Shown: positions 63,898 through 64,000 of the stretch, one piece after another | Layout: each line of letters starts with the position of its first letter | Numbering within the stretch: position 1 is the first letter of the stretch | Assembly: GCF_003725795.1 (NCBI RefSeq) | Contig: NZ_RBEE01000023.1 | Location: 310,001-374,000 of the forward strand | Direction: 5' to 3' | Length of the DNA stretch: 64,000 nucleotides | Source: Pedobacter jejuensis | GTDB lineage: Bacteria > Bacteroidota > Bacteroidia > Sphingobacteriales > Sphingobacteriaceae | The notes under the pieces: model-generated | The model's input: only the letters and a program-made list of their open reading frames with translations | The model's database searches: none | Told to the model about the DNA's origin: nothing | Position numbers and translations under genes: made by a program

Positions 63898-64000
63898 TTG
63901 GGATTTAAAGATTCATCAATAGATTTTTTAATCCATGTCATTGTGTTTGGTGCTAAACCCAAAGTACTAAATTTTATAGTGCCGGTTTTATCTATCACAA
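63894..64000 (-). CDS. 3' end of a minus-strand gene, probably TlpA/redoxin-like
   Basis: The minus strand has an open frame from the right edge to TAA at 63894-63896, overlapping the glycosyltransferase by four bases. The tail 'IDKTGTIKFSTLGLAPNTMT' resembles the C-terminal part of thioredoxin-like (TlpA/redoxin) domains, where 'DKxGxI' strands occur. The redox site lies outside the window, so the assignment is tentative. Confidence 0.6.
   Translation of the reverse strand, partial: VIDKTGTIKFSTLGLAPNTMTWIKKSIDESLNPN

Noticed and set aside
1..64000. CRISPR arrays, tRNA, rRNA, IS elements or prophage
   Set aside because: I looked for spaced repeats, cloverleaf-like segments, transposase motifs and phage gene strings and saw none.

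Overview
The window looks like chromosome from a Bacteroidota bacterium, most likely Sphingobacteriaceae (Pedobacter-like). The DNA is AT-rich. Many genes carry the Bacteroidota -7 promoter box TAnnTTTG, Shine-Dalgarno sites are not evident, and there are short secreted and lipoprotein genes, a TlpA-like thioredoxin lipoprotein, a PD40-amidohydrolase fusion, GLPGLI-like, WbqC and GxxExxY families. I see no rRNA, tRNA, CRISPR array, prophage or intact insertion sequence. Most of the window is ordinary core chromosome.

Layout. 1-2.6 kb: the 3' end of alaS, then three tandem minus-strand paralogs for secreted Tyr-rich proteins. 2.8-6.2 kb: gatB, a TlpA-like lipoprotein and an OmpR/PhoB-type regulator. 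6.2-14.6 kb: a secreted hypothetical protein, a B12-type radical SAM protein, a very large amidohydrolase and RecQ. 14.8-19.3 kb: a UMF1-type transporter, a LutA-like protein, a GLPGLI-like protein and an acyltransferase. 19.4-22.6 kb: the translation cluster thrS-infC-rpmI-rplT. 22.7-23.9 kb: a class A beta-lactamase-like hydrolase.

24.0-29.3 kb is the most coherent accessory system: promoter, cobalamin riboswitch, btuB, a DUF6580 membrane protein, a BtuF-like protein without signal peptide, a sirtuin and a DUF71/COG2102 ATP-pyrophosphatase. The last three genes overlap or abut. It reads as a B12 uptake and salvage locus. 29.4-33.5 kb: a glycine-zipper lipoprotein, a Dabb protein, a CrtA-like protein, free-methionine-sulfoxide reductase, alkyladenine glycosylase and a PNPOx-like protein. 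33.5-36.6 kb: an apparent operon of kynU, a frameshifted bestrophin and an HDAC-family hydrolase. 36.6-44.3 kb: an RluA-type pseudouridine synthase, MATE and MFS transporters, an AlbA-type regulator, hemF and endonuclease V.

44.4-49.4 kb (minus): gyrA followed by two related secreted TPR proteins. 49.6-53.0 kb: a Tet-like MFS transporter, a membrane protein and a PIN-PhoH protein. 53.0-54.3 kb: a GxxExxY protein with an altered signature and a decayed gene. 54.3-58.1 kb: a FUSC transporter, an Ohr/OsmC peroxidase and bioB. 58.2-62.0 kb: two magnesium transporters (mgtE, corA) on either side of a ParDE-type toxin-antitoxin pair with a perfect operator-like palindrome, then wbqC. 62.0-63.9 kb: an LpxL-like acyltransferase coupled to a GT2 glycosyltransferase. 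The window ends inside a minus-strand gene.

Several genes have a good TAnnTTTG box only 4-6 bases before the start codon, which predicts leaderless or near-leaderless mRNAs. Starts were moved from the longest open frame to an internal ATG for rplT, btuB, hemF, the beta-lactamase-like gene, the free-Met-sulfoxide reductase, parD and the LpxL-like gene.
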